Below are positions 14,148 to 22,553 of a DNA stretch of 23,823 bases, piece after piece (the first letter of the stretch is position 1; every line of letters begins with the position of its first letter). The stretch is from assembly GCA_902797415.1 (NCBI GenBank), contig CADBSQ010000031.1:1-23823 (forward strand). The letters run 5' to 3'. The translations under genes were made by a program, and so were the position numbers. The notes under the pieces are model-generated. The model saw only the letters and a program-made list of their open reading frames with translations, made no database searches and was not told where the DNA came from. Origin of the DNA: an uncultured Erysipelotrichaceae bacterium. GTDB lineage: Bacteria > Bacillota_I > Bacilli_A > RF39 > UBA660.

Positions 14148-17100
14148 TGAAAGATTTTAGTAAATATTTTGTTTATAAAGAAGATTCTTTTGTTAATGGT
14201 TTGACAAAAGAATTAATTTCCATTTATATTTTGAATTATTACAAAAAGAATAATAAAGATCTGTTGATACTATGTGATAATTTATATAATGCTAATTCAT
14301 TATTTAAATTAATGAGCCCTATAAATAAAAATGTGTTATTATTTCCGATGGATGATTTTGTAACATCTATAGCGCTAGCAGCTTCTCCTGATTTAAAAAT
14401 AAAAAGATTAGAAACCATTAATGAATTAATAAAAAAGGATAGAGATAGTAAAATAATCATAACTTCACTAATGGGATACTTAAAATACTTACCAAAGCCA
14501 TCAACTGATTTTAGTTTTGTTTTAAGAAAAGATAACAAAAAACTAACTAGAGACAGTATTATTAAAAAAATTAATGAGTATGGTTATAGAAGAGAATCAA
14601 TAGTAACTACAACAGGAGAATATGCTCTTAGAGGTTTTATAATAGACATATTTCCAATTGATACCGATCATCCTATTAGAATCGAATTCTTTGATAACGA
14701 AATTGAAGAGATTAGATTATTTGATGAAAACTCTCAATTAATGATTAATAATGTTTCGTCCATTGAAATTAAAAGAGTTGATGAGAATATTGATAGTAAA
14801 CAAGGAAAATATTCAATATTTGATTATATGAATTCAAAAATTTTATTTATGATTAATGAAAATCAAATTCAAAATAGTTACAAACTGTTACAACAAGAAA
14901 TAACTGACTATAATATTAGCAAAAACCCTAATAATTTTGATTACATGTTTGCATTCCATGAAATAAAGCCAAATAAGACATTTAAAATTAATGAATTAAA
15001 TTTATCTGATAGTGATAATGATGTTAATTATCATAGTCAAAGAATAATAAATTTTAATTCAAATTTTAGTGAACTTAAAAAATATGTAAAAAAACATTAT
15101 AAAGAAAGAACAATTATATTTGTTGTAAATACTGATTTTCAAAAGGAAAAATTGTTAGAGATATTTCCTAATATTATTATTACGAATGTTAACAAGATTA
15201 TTCCTTACGAATTGAATCTTATTTTTGGTGAACTGAGGAATGGTTTCATTTTTGAAGACTTTATAGTGATATGTCCAAATGATATAGAAGTTGTTAAAAA
15301 CGAGAAAATAAATTATAGAAACAATATAAAAATTGGACGAAAAATTAAATCATATAATGATTTAAAAGTGGGAGACTATATAGTTCATGAGAATCATGGT
15401 ATAGGAGTATATAACGGATTAAAAACACTTAAAAATGGAAATACTGTAAACGATTATTTGCAACTATTATACAGTAATAACGATAAAATATATGTTCCAA
15501 TTGATAATATAGATAAAATATATAAATATAACTTTAGTGAAGGCAAAAAGCCAACTCTTGATAAATTAAATGGTGTGTCTTGGGCAAAACGTAAAAATCA
15601 AGCAAGACAAAAAATAAAGGATTTGTCTGATGAACTAATAAAACTTTACTCAAAAAGAAAAAGTGAAACTATAACACCATTTAAAGATTTCGATGATGAG
15701 TTTAAATTTGCACTTAGTTTTCCATATACATTGACTGAAGACCAAGAAAAATCAATAAATGAAGTAAATGCTGATTTAAGAAGTTCTATTCCTATGGAAA
15801 GACTACTATGTGGAGACGTTGGATTTGGTAAAACAGAAGTAGCTTTTAGAGCTATCTTCAAAACAATCATTAATGGTTTTCAGGCCGCTTATTTATGTCC
15901 AACTACCATTTTATCAAAACAACAATTTGAAAGTGCTCTTGCTAGGTTTAATGAATTTCCTATCAATATAGAATTAATTAATAGATTTACACCTCAAAAA
16001 AAAGTAAAAGAGATCATTGAAAAATTAGCAAATGGTAAAATAGATTTAATAATAGGAACACACAAATTATTAAACTCAAAGATAAAATATAAGAAGTTGG
16101 GACTATTAATAATTGATGAAGAACAAAGATTTGGTGTATCCCATAAAGAAAAAATAAAAAAAATCAAAACATCAGTTAACGTATTAACTATGTCAGCTAC
16201 ACCTATTCCTAGAACTTTAAAAATGGCTTTAAGTGGAATAAGAAGTTTATCAGTTATAGATACACCGCCTGTTAACCGTTATCCAATTCAAACTTATGTA
16301 GTTGAAGAAAATGACTTAATAATAAAGGAAGCAATTTACAAAGAATTAAGTAGAAATGGTCAAACTTTCTTATTAGTTAATAATATAAATAATATAGAGT
16401 CTATTATTAATAAAGTTAATGTGATTGTACCAGAAGCAAAGGTAATCGGGGCACATGGTCAAATGGCAAGCAAGGATTTAACTTATGTTATGAATAGCTT
16501 TATAGAGCATAAATATGATGTTTTGGTTTGTACAACTATTATTGAAACAGGAATTGATATTTCTAATGCTAACACCATTTTAATAATTGATGCCGATAAT
16601 TTTGGGTTATCTCAGTTATATCAGATTAGGGGTAGAGTTGGAAGAAGTAATAGAATATCATATTGTTACTTATTCTATAATCCTAGAAAGATTTTATCTG
16701 AAACAGCTGTAAAAAGATTAAATTCAATTAAGGAATTTACAGAGCTAGGTAGTGGATATAAAATAGCCTTAAGAGACTTATCCATTAGAGGAGCCGGTAA
16801 TTTATTGGGTAGCGAGCAAGCCGGTTTTATAGCAAGTGTGGGTATAGAATTGTATACTAAAATGATTAATGAAGAAATAAATAAAGAAACTCCTGAAACC
16901 GAAGACGACACTATTAATTTAAATATTAGTAAACATATTACAGACACCTATGTAGAAGACGAAGATATTAAAATTGAAATACATAAGTTAATTAATTCCA
17001 TAAAGTCTGAAAATGATTTAGATAAAATAGAAAACGAAATATCTGATAGATTTGGAAAAGTTGATGATAATATTAAAAATTATATTTTTGACAAATATGC

Positions 17101-17359
17101 AGAAGCAATAATTAAAAATTTAAATATTAAAATTATGAATAAAAACTTAAATTTAGTAAGTTTGGTTTTACCTGATGATATCACTGAACATATAGATGGT
17201 AATGACTTATTTACAAAACTTTATAATATAAATGAAAAAATTAAAGTACGTTATATTAACAAAAATATTATTATTGACTTTGATACTGAAAGACTAAATA
17301 ATCATTATGTTAATTCTTTGATTAAAACTTTGGAATATATTAAATCTATTAAAAAATAA
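14147..17359 (+). CDS. mfd: Transcription-repair coupling factor Mfd
   Basis: Mfd removes stalled RNA polymerase and recruits UvrA. The 1070-residue product has the UvrB-like N-terminal region with RGFIIDIFP, the RNA-polymerase-interaction domain (VGDYIVHENHGIGVY, about 408), the RecG-like motor with Walker A GDVGFGKTE (about 555), DEEQRFGV (about 657), TMSATPIPRT (about 681) and the RGRVGRS motif VI. The translocation region GAGNLLGSEQAG (about 880) and a divergent D7 tail complete it. It is about 100 residues shorter than Bacillus Mfd, with the shortening spread over the N-terminal modules and tail. One base overlaps pth. The next gene, metG, has its own promoter. Confidence 0.97.
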   Translation: MKDFSKYFVYKEDSFVNGLTKELISIYILNYYKKNNKDLLILCDNLYNANSLFKLMSPINKNVLLFPMDDFVTSIALAASPDLKIKRLETINELIKKDRDSKIIITSLMGYLKYLPKPSTDFSFVLRKDNKKLTRDSIIKKINEYGYRRESIVTTTGEYALRGFIIDIFPIDTDHPIRIEFFDNEIEEIRLFDENSQLMINNVSSIEIKRVDENIDSKQGKYSIFDYMNSKILFMINENQIQNSYKLLQQEITDYNISKNPNNFDYMFAFHEIKPNKTFKINELNLSDSDNDVNYHSQRIINFNSNFSELKKYVKKHYKERTIIFVVNTDFQKEKLLEIFPNIIITNVNKIIPYELNLIFGELRNGFIFEDFIVICPNDIEVVKNEKINYRNNIKIGRKIKSYNDLKVGDYIVHENHGIGVYNGLKTLKNGNTVNDYLQLLYSNNDKIYVPIDNIDKIYKYNFSEGKKPTLDKLNGVSWAKRKNQARQKIKDLSDELIKLYSKRKSETITPFKDFDDEFKFALSFPYTLTEDQEKSINEVNADLRSSIPMERLLCGDVGFGKTEVAFRAIFKTIINGFQAAYLCPTTILSKQQFESALARFNEFPINIELINRFTPQKKVKEIIEKLANGKIDLIIGTHKLLNSKIKYKKLGLLIIDEEQRFGVSHKEKIKKIKTSVNVLTMSATPIPRTLKMALSGIRSLSVIDTPPVNRYPIQTYVVEENDLIIKEAIYKELSRNGQTFLLVNNINNIESIINKVNVIVPEAKVIGAHGQMASKDLTYVMNSFIEHKYDVLVCTTIIETGIDISNANTILIIDADNFGLSQLYQIRGRVGRSNRISYCYLFYNPRKILSETAVKRLNSIKEFTELGSGYKIALRDLSIRGAGNLLGSEQAGFIASVGIELYTKMINEEINKETPETEDDTINLNISKHITDTYVEDEDIKIEIHKLINSIKSENDLDKIENEISDRFGKVDDNIKNYIFDKYAEAIIKNLNIKIMNKNLNLVSLVLPDDITEHIDGNDLFTKLYNINEKIKVRYINKNIIIDFDTERLNNHYVNSLIKTLEYIKSIKK

Positions 17360-17388
17360 TTGCTGCTTTAAAGATAATATGATATATT
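17360..17388 (+). promoter_or_regulatory. Sigma-A-type promoter of metG-tatD-ksgA
   Basis: TTGCTG (17360-17365), a 17-bp spacer and TATATT (17383-17388), with TG one base before the -10. The -35 directly follows the mfd stop codon. The leader would be about 42 bases, too short for a T-box or S-box riboswitch. Confidence 0.65.
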
Positions 17389-17436
17389 ATCGATATTCAA
17401 AAGGGAAAATTTATAACATTGGAAGGAAGGGTTATT

Positions 17437-18963
17437 ATGAAAGAAAAATTTTATATAACTACTGCTATTGCTTACACTTCAGGCAAACCACATATAGGAA
17501 ATACATATGAAGCAGTTTTAGCTGATGCTATTGCTAGACACAAAAGATTGTTAGGGTATGACGTATATTTTCAAACCGGAACGGATGAACACGGTGAAAA
17601 AATCGAATTAAAAGCAAAAAATAATGAAAAGGAATGTCAAGAATTTGTAGATGAAGTATCTGATGAAATTAAAAATATATGGAAAAAACTTAATATAAGC
17701 TATGACAAATTTGTTAGGACAACTGAAAGTCATCATAAAGAAATTGTTCAAAAGATTTTTAAAAAATTATATGATCAAGGTGATATATACTTAGATAATT
17801 ATGAAGGATATTATTGTATTCCTTGCGAATCTTTCTGGACTGAGTCACAATTAATTGATGGAAAATGCCCAGATTGTGATAGGGAAGTTGAATTAAGAAA
17901 AGAACCTGCATACTTTTTTAAGCTTAAAAAATATGAAAAAGAATTAAATTCTTATATTAAAGAGCATCCTGATTTTATTTATCCTAAAATTAGAGAAAAT
18001 GAAATGATAAATAATTTTTTGAAACCAGGACTTGAAGACTTGTGTGTATCAAGAACATCTTTTAAGTGGGGAATTCCAGTACCATTTGATGATAAGCATG
18101 TAATCTATGTATGGCTTGATGCTTTAACAAATTATATAACTAACATAGGCTATGATCCTGATGATGATAATGAAACTTTTAATAAATTATGGCCCTGTGA
18201 TTTGCATGTTGTTGGTAAAGATATAGTAAGGTTTCATACTATTTATTGGCCAATATTTTTGATGGCGTTAGGATTACCTTTGCCAAAACGAGTATTTGGA
18301 CATCCTTGGGTTTTAGCTGGAGCGGAAAAGATGAGTAAAAGTAAAGGAAATGTACTGTATGCAGATGAATTATGTGATAAATATGGTGTAGATGTTGTAA
18401 GATATTGTTACCTACATGAGATTAGCTTTGCAAACGATGGAACAATTACAGAAGACATTTTAATTGAAAGAAATAACTCAGATTTAGCTAATACATTAGG
18501 TAATTTAGTTAATAGAACAATAGTAATGGTTAACAAGTATTTTGATGGCAAAGTTATGAGAAATATAGAAGATAATCCTCTTGATAACGACTTAAGATCA
18601 TATATGGAAAGTTTAAATGAAAAAATATGTCAAAAAATGGATGAGTTAAAAATACAAGAAGCTACTGAATTAATCTTAACTGCTTGCAGAAAATGTAATA
18701 AGTACATTGATGAAAATGAACCTTGGGCTCTTGCTAAAAGTGAAGAAAAAATGGATAGATTAAATACTGTCTTATATAATCTTATTCAATCAATAAGAAT
18801 AATTGCTATTAATTTACAAGCTTTTCTTCCTGATACAGCAAATAAAATTTTAAAATTAATTAATATTGACGATAAAACATATATTTCTTCAAAACAATTT
18901 GATACTGATAGTGATGAGATTAGAACTAATAAAGAAGAAATATTATTTAAGAGAATACAATAA
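17437..18963 (+). CDS. metG: Methionyl-tRNA synthetase, short form
   Basis: Charges tRNA-Met, including the initiator. The 508-residue product has the class I signature HIGN (19-22), a four-cysteine zinc knuckle (CIPC and CPDC), the WLDALTNY segment, and KMSKSKGN (about 298). The anticodon-binding helical domain follows with NEPWALAK. The C-terminal tRNA-binding (EMAP-like) domain of the 660-residue Bacillus enzyme is absent, as in many compact genomes. The start is the ATG at 17437 behind GGAAGGAAGG; a TTG at 17419 abuts that site and is unlikely. The last base of its TAA is the first base of the tatD ATG. abrB, which precedes metS in Bacillus, is missing. Confidence 0.97.
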   Translation: MKEKFYITTAIAYTSGKPHIGNTYEAVLADAIARHKRLLGYDVYFQTGTDEHGEKIELKAKNNEKECQEFVDEVSDEIKNIWKKLNISYDKFVRTTESHHKEIVQKIFKKLYDQGDIYLDNYEGYYCIPCESFWTESQLIDGKCPDCDREVELRKEPAYFFKLKKYEKELNSYIKEHPDFIYPKIRENEMINNFLKPGLEDLCVSRTSFKWGIPVPFDDKHVIYVWLDALTNYITNIGYDPDDDNETFNKLWPCDLHVVGKDIVRFHTIYWPIFLMALGLPLPKRVFGHPWVLAGAEKMSKSKGNVLYADELCDKYGVDVVRYCYLHEISFANDGTITEDILIERNNSDLANTLGNLVNRTIVMVNKYFDGKVMRNIEDNPLDNDLRSYMESLNEKICQKMDELKIQEATELILTACRKCNKYIDENEPWALAKSEEKMDRLNTVLYNLIQSIRIIAINLQAFLPDTANKILKLINIDDKTYISSKQFDTDSDEIRTNKEEILFKRIQ

Positions 18964-19715
18964 TGGCTAAACTGTATGATACTCACTGTCACTTATATAG
19001 CGAATATAATTATGATTTAAATGAAATTGTGGAGAACTTTAAGAAAGATGATATTGGTTTTGTAATTAATAATGGGACAAATTTCAAAACAAATGAAGAG
19101 GTTTTATCCATTAGTAAAAAGTTTTCTTCTATAAAGCCGGCTATAGGTTTTCACCCTGAGGATCTAGATAATTTTAAAGAAGAACAATTAGACCAAATAA
19201 TTCAAAATATTAATAATATAATTGCTATAGGTGAAATTGGTTTGGATTATTATTATTCTGAAAACTCTAAAGATCTTCAAAAAAAGGTTTTTGAAAAACA
19301 AATACAAATTGCCGAAAAATATAATAAACCAGTTATTATTCACTCTCGGAACGCTTTTAAAGATACATTTGATATAGTTAAAAAATACAACGTAAAAGGT
19401 TCATGGCATTGTTTTAGTGGTTCGTTAGAAGAAGCAAATAAAATCATTGGTTTGGGTTTTAAACTTGGAATCGGTGGCATTTTAACATTCAAAAATAGTA
19501 ATTTAAATGAAATTATTTCCGAAATAGATTTAAAGAATATTTTATTAGAAACAGATAGTCCATATTTATCTCCTGAACCCTTTAGAGGTAAAAGAAATGA
19601 ACCTAAAAATGTTAAAATAATTTTGGAAAATATAGCTAGAATCAAAAATATTGATTATATTAATGCAGCTCAAATTATTGAAAATAATACACTTGAGACT
19701 TTTAGAATGAATTAG
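18963..19715 (+). CDS. tatD: TatD-family metal-dependent DNase
   Basis: TatD/YabD proteins are TIM-barrel hydrolases with 3'-5' exonuclease activity linked to DNA repair. The 250-residue product has all metal-ligand motifs in order: DTHCHL, GEIGLDYYY, VIIHSRNA, SWHCFSG and LETDSPYL. Length is typical (about 255). It shares one base with the end of metG, so translation is coupled, as in the conserved metS-yabD order. rnmV (5S maturase M5), usually next in Bacillus, is missing, and ksgA follows after 11 bases. Confidence 0.96.
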   Translation: MAKLYDTHCHLYSEYNYDLNEIVENFKKDDIGFVINNGTNFKTNEEVLSISKKFSSIKPAIGFHPEDLDNFKEEQLDQIIQNINNIIAIGEIGLDYYYSENSKDLQKKVFEKQIQIAEKYNKPVIIHSRNAFKDTFDIVKKYNVKGSWHCFSGSLEEANKIIGLGFKLGIGGILTFKNSNLNEIISEIDLKNILLETDSPYLSPEPFRGKRNEPKNVKIILENIARIKNIDYINAAQIIENNTLETFRMN

Positions 19716-19726
19716 GGTGATATAAT

Positions 19727-20506
19727 ATGGAAAATTTTAATTATAAAAAAAAATATGGACAAAATTTCTTGATTGATAACTATATAAAGGAAAAGATAGT
19801 TGAGTCAATTAAACCTACTAATGATGATTTAATAATAGAAATAGGCCCAGGCACAGGTGCACTGACTAAATTTTTAAAAAGATATAATGCTAATCTTATT
19901 GGTGTTGAAGTAGACACTGATACAAAAATATATTTAGAAAAATTAAAAGATGAAAAAACTAATTTTGTATTTATTGATTTCTTAAAAATGGATTTTAATG
20001 ATCTAGTAAAAAACATTAATTATAATAATATCTATTTTGTAGGAAACCTACCTTATTATATTACGACTCCAATTATTGAAAGAATCATCAATATATCTCC
20101 TAATAAAAAAACAATACTTATTATGATACAAAAGGAGGTTGCTGAAAGATTTCTAGCAAAGCCTGGTTCTAAAAAATATGGATATATAACAGTGTTATTA
20201 AATTATTATTTCAATATAACAAAAGTGGTTGATGTGAAAAAAGAAAGCTTTTATCCTCAACCAAAAGTTGATAGTAGTGTAGTAAAAATGGTTTCTAAAA
20301 ACACTATTCCTGAAGTAGACATACAAAAATTCAAACAATTTTTAAAAGATGCTTTTAAGTTTAAAAGAAAAACACTTAAGAATAATCTTAGCAAGTACAA
20401 CTTAGAGGAGATTAATAAAATATTATTAATGAATGATTATAGTTTAAACAATCGAGCTGAGGATATAGATTTAGACACATTTTTGGACTTATATAAGATA
20501 TTATAA
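19727..20506 (+). CDS. ksgA: 16S rRNA A1518/A1519 dimethyltransferase
   Basis: KsgA dimethylates two adjacent adenines in helix 45 of 16S rRNA during small-subunit assembly. The 259-residue product has KKYGQNFLID at the N-terminus, SAM motif IEIGPGTGALT (about 37-47), the acidic SAM residue in GVEVD, the catalytic NLPYYITTP (about 107-115), and FYPQPKVDSSVV. Length is slightly under the usual 270-290. GGGTGA lies 6 bases before the ATG. The stop codon is inside the stem of an intrinsic terminator, closing the metG operon. The gene order into yabG matches Bacillus. Confidence 0.97.
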   Translation: MENFNYKKKYGQNFLIDNYIKEKIVESIKPTNDDLIIEIGPGTGALTKFLKRYNANLIGVEVDTDTKIYLEKLKDEKTNFVFIDFLKMDFNDLVKNINYNNIYFVGNLPYYITTPIIERIINISPNKKTILIMIQKEVAERFLAKPGSKKYGYITVLLNYYFNITKVVDVKKESFYPQPKVDSSVVKMVSKNTIPEVDIQKFKQFLKDAFKFKRKTLKNNLSKYNLEEINKILLMNDYSLNNRAEDIDLDTFLDLYKIL

Positions 20507-20517
20507 GTCTTTTTTTT
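20486..20517 (+). terminator. Intrinsic terminator overlapping the ksgA 3' end
   Basis: GACTTATA (20486-20493) pairs with TATAAGTC (20502-20509) around an eight-base loop, followed by T8 (20510-20517). The ksgA TAA stop lies within the second arm, so ribosomes ending translation could interfere with folding. Confidence 0.8.
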
Positions 20518-20549
20518 GTTTTTAATCATATTATTTAAAAGGTGATATG

Positions 20550-21326
20550 ATGGAAATTACAAAAGATGATTATGTTGTAAGACTAAGTTATAATTGCGAT
20601 GTTATTTTTAAAGTTATAGATATTAAAGATGATATTTATTATCTAAAAGGTATAGATGTTAGACTATATGCAGATAGTGAATTATCCGATTTAAAAAAAG
20701 TAGATTATAAAAATGATGACTCTCTTTTCGAAAAGAACATAGAAGACAAGTTAATATTGGATAGAGATAATTATTTTTATTTACCTGGCAAAATACTTCA
20801 TTTTGATGGTGATAATGATTATCTTAAAAGATGTTTAGATTTTTATAGAAGAACAGGAGTTTTTGCTGTGGGAAAAAATATAAAAGAAAATGATTTACCA
20901 AAGCAAATTGGAAAATACTTAAATGAGATTAAACCTGATATTGTAATAATTACAGGTCATGACGCCTATTATAAAAATAAGGGAGCAGAGAATGATATAA
21001 ATAATTATCAGAACTCACTTAACTTTGTTAAAAGTGTAATTAATGCCCGTAAGTATGAAAAAAGTCATGAAAAATTAGTTATAGTGGCAGGTGCCTGTCA
21101 AAGCAATTATGAAGAACTTATAAAAGCAGGAGCTAATTATGCATCTAGTCCAAAACGAATTAATATACATGCACTTGATCCAGCAATTATCGCAGTTACA
21201 GTTGCTCTTACCGAAAGAAACAAGATAATTGATTTAATTGATCTACTTCAAAGAACAAAGTATGGTCACGATGGTATGGGTGGTATTATGGGAACTGGTC
21301 TTATGTATGTGGGGTATCCAAGATGA
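20550..21326 (+). CDS. yabG: Sporulation-specific protease YabG
   Basis: YabG (peptidase family U57) processes spore-coat proteins in the mother cell. The product of about 258 residues matches the family along its length: the N-terminal SH3-like segment with DYVVRLSYNCDVIFKVI, GIDVRLYADS, PGKILHFDGD, the conserved ITGHDAYYKNKG, VAGACQSNYEELIKAGANYASSPKR and INIHALDP. It is somewhat shorter than the 290-residue Bacillus protein. Two adjacent ATGs (20547, 20550) are possible; the second has better spacing from GGTGAT. The gene follows the ksgA terminator with a gap of about 30 bases. Its TGA overlaps the veg ATG. In Bacillus it is sigma-K dependent; I see no convincing sigma-K promoter here. 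Confidence 0.93.
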   Translation: MEITKDDYVVRLSYNCDVIFKVIDIKDDIYYLKGIDVRLYADSELSDLKKVDYKNDDSLFEKNIEDKLILDRDNYFYLPGKILHFDGDNDYLKRCLDFYRRTGVFAVGKNIKENDLPKQIGKYLNEIKPDIVIITGHDAYYKNKGAENDINNYQNSLNFVKSVINARKYEKSHEKLVIVAGACQSNYEELIKAGANYASSPKRINIHALDPAIIAVTVALTERNKIIDLIDLLQRTKYGHDGMGGIMGTGLMYVGYPR

Positions 21327-21535
21327 ATCCAGTATTTATAAAAACTTTTATTAAAAACAATCAAGGAAAAACAGTTAATATTAAAATCTTTGGTTTAAGA
21401 AATAAGGTAGAAAATGTACAAGGGGTTATTAAAAATATTTATCCACAAATTTTTACAGTTGAAACAAAAAATGGCTTAAAAAGTTATAGTTATTCGGAAA
21501 TTATTAGTGGAGAGATAAAAATCGCTGTTTTTTAG
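21323..21535 (+). CDS. veg: Veg-like protein
   Basis: Veg is a small Bacillus protein (86 residues) reported to stimulate biofilm genes; its biochemical activity is unclear. This 70-residue product has the shared pattern of a basic N-terminal part ending NNQGKTVNIKIFG, a turn, GVIKNIYPQIFTVE and a C-terminal SYSYSEIISGEI, which resembles the Bacillus YPSVFVIEL and VSYSYADILTETV segments. It follows yabG as in Bacillus, but here its ATG overlaps the yabG TGA (ATGA), so its expression would be tied to a sporulation gene unless a promoter lies inside yabG. The acidic C-terminal tail of Bacillus Veg is missing. Confidence 0.83.
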   Translation: MNPVFIKTFIKNNQGKTVNIKIFGLRNKVENVQGVIKNIYPQIFTVETKNGLKSYSYSEIISGEIKIAVF

Positions 21536-21546
21536 CTAAAATTTTC

Positions 21547-21575
21547 TTGACTTTTGGAAAAGTAATAAGTAAAAT
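21547..21575 (+). promoter_or_regulatory. Sigma-A-type promoter of spoVG
   Basis: TTGACT (21547-21552), a 17-bp spacer and TAAAAT (21570-21575). The predicted start is near 21582, giving a leader of about 27 bases with AGAAGGAGA. The promoter begins 12 bases after the veg stop. Bacillus spoVG uses sigma-H; no clear sigma-H pattern is visible here. Confidence 0.7.
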
Positions 21576-21608
21576 TATGCTTGTAATTCGTAGAAGGAGA
21601 AAATTTAT

Positions 21609-21911
21609 ATGGAAATTACAAAAATTTCGGTTCGAAGAATCGGTAGCAGTAATTCTAAAATGAAAGGGACTGCATACGTTGAACTAGATAATTGTTTCGC
21701 AATAGAAAACATCAGAATTATAGAAAAAGCAGATGGTTCACTATTCGCTGCAATGCCTAGTCTAAAAAAACCAAACGGCGTGTTTCATGATATTTGTCAT
21801 CCCATCAACGAAGAAACCAGAAATATGTTTAATTCAAAAATAATAGCGGAATATAATAGGATAGATATAGCAACAAAAGAAGAAATTGAAACAGAGCTAG
21901 AAGAAGAGTAA
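21609..21911 (+). CDS. spoVG: SpoVG-family regulator
   Basis: SpoVG is a small nucleic-acid-binding regulator; in Bacillus it affects septum formation and spore cortex, and in other Firmicutes it affects virulence and capsule genes. It is also found outside spore formers. The 100-residue product is unmistakable: an N-terminal ITKISVRRI strand, KMKGTAYVELDNCFAI, IRIIEKADGSLFAAMPS, GVFHDICHPINEETR, and a short acidic tail. It stands alone with its own promoter and terminator. AGAAGGAGA precedes the ATG. In Bacillus it neighbours yabJ, purR and glmU, none of which are here. Confidence 0.96.
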   Translation: MEITKISVRRIGSSNSKMKGTAYVELDNCFAIENIRIIEKADGSLFAAMPSLKKPNGVFHDICHPINEETRNMFNSKIIAEYNRIDIATKEEIETELEEE

Positions 21912-21936
21912 TTGCTTATTTAAAGCAATTTTTTTT
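21910..21936 (+). terminator. Intrinsic terminator after spoVG
   Basis: AATTGCTT (21910-21917) pairs with AAGCAATT (21923-21930) around a five-base loop, and the T-run extends to 21936. The first arm includes the last two bases of the spoVG stop codon. Confidence 0.85.
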
Positions 21937-21963
21937 CATATAAGAAAATAATCATCATATAAT
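21936..21963 (+). promoter_or_regulatory. Candidate sigma-E promoter of yabP-yabQ
   Basis: TCATATA (21936-21942) and CATATAAT (21956-21963) are separated by 13 bp. The Bacillus sigma-E pattern is approximately KMATATT, 13-15 bp, CATACAAT. The -35-like element matches six of seven positions and the -10 seven of eight. yabP and yabQ belong to the sigma-E regulon in Bacillus. The AT-rich background weakens the case. Confidence 0.45.
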
Positions 21964-21979
21964 TTAATGGTGATAATTT

Positions 21980-22255
21980 ATGGAAAACAGTTCTTTAAAT
22001 CACGTTATAAATATTACTGAAAGAAAAAGTATTGTAATAACGGGTGTTAGGAAAATAGAAAGCTTCGATACAGAGGAATTTGCAATTAACTCTAGTGAAG
22101 GATTAATTATACTTAAAGGAAAGGATTTAGAAATAATAAAACTTGATACAAATGCAGGTAATATTTCTATAAAAGGAAATATAAATTATGTAGAGTATAT
22201 TGATGATAATCAAACTAGTAAAGATAATAAATGGTTTAATAAACTATTCAAATGA
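21980..22255 (+). CDS. yabP: Sporulation protein YabP
   Basis: YabP is a small mother-cell sporulation protein, paired with YabQ, whose molecular action is unclear. The 91-residue product has the family signature VITGVRKIESFDTEEFAI followed by GLIILKGKDLEI, a glycine-containing beta-rich core and a C-terminal WFNKLFK. Length is close to the Bacillus protein (about 100). The ATG is preceded by GGTGATA, and the TGA stop overlaps the yabQ ATG. A sigma-E-like promoter lies directly upstream. yabO/rqcP and yabN, its upstream neighbours in Bacillus, are absent. Confidence 0.9.
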   Translation: MENSSLNHVINITERKSIVITGVRKIESFDTEEFAINSSEGLIILKGKDLEIIKLDTNAGNISIKGNINYVEYIDDNQTSKDNKWFNKLFK

Positions 22256-22527
22256 ATATTGATATTCAAATTAAATCATTATTTTTGTTTTATTTTCTAG
22301 GTTTTGTTTTATCATTTTTATACGAAATATTTAAAATATTAAATATAAATTTTAAGTTATTATATATTATTATTCCTTTTTTGTTCATCATATTTTTAAT
22401 AATTTGCTTTTTTGTTAATGGTGGAATAATTCATATTTACTTTTTAGGATTACTATTTATAAGTATCTTAGTTAACACTTGTTTGTTCGATAAAGTATAC
22501 AAATTATTGAAAAAACATATTAATTAG
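22252..22527 (+). CDS. yabQ: YabQ-like spore cortex membrane protein
   Basis: YabQ is needed for cortex formation in Bacillus and sits in membranes around the forespore. The 91-residue product is almost wholly hydrophobic, with three probable membrane segments (about 10-28, 33-57, 59-79) and a basic tail (KLLKKHIN). FLGFVLSFLYEIFKI resembles the start of YabQ (G-x-x-x-G...D/E-x-x-R/K). Sequence alone would not be decisive; the ATGA overlap with yabP and the divIC gene downstream make YabQ likely. It is much shorter than the Bacillus protein (over 200 residues). Confidence 0.78.
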   Translation: MNIDIQIKSLFLFYFLGFVLSFLYEIFKILNINFKLLYIIIPFLFIIFLIICFFVNGGIIHIYFLGLLFISILVNTCLFDKVYKLLKKHIN

Positions 22528-22553
22528 TGTTAAAATATATAAGAGGCTATATT

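Noticed and set aside
17373..17391. Inverted repeat GATAATAT-GAT-ATATTATC covering the -10 of the metG promoter, a possible operator.
   Set aside because: It is almost purely A/T. Palindromes of this size are expected about once by chance in a window of this composition, and no second copy was seen.
20527..20534. CATATTAT just before yabG, resembling a sigma-K or sigma-E -10.
   Set aside because: No matching -35 element at a suitable distance (the space is the ksgA terminator and T-run). Such octamers are common in this base composition.
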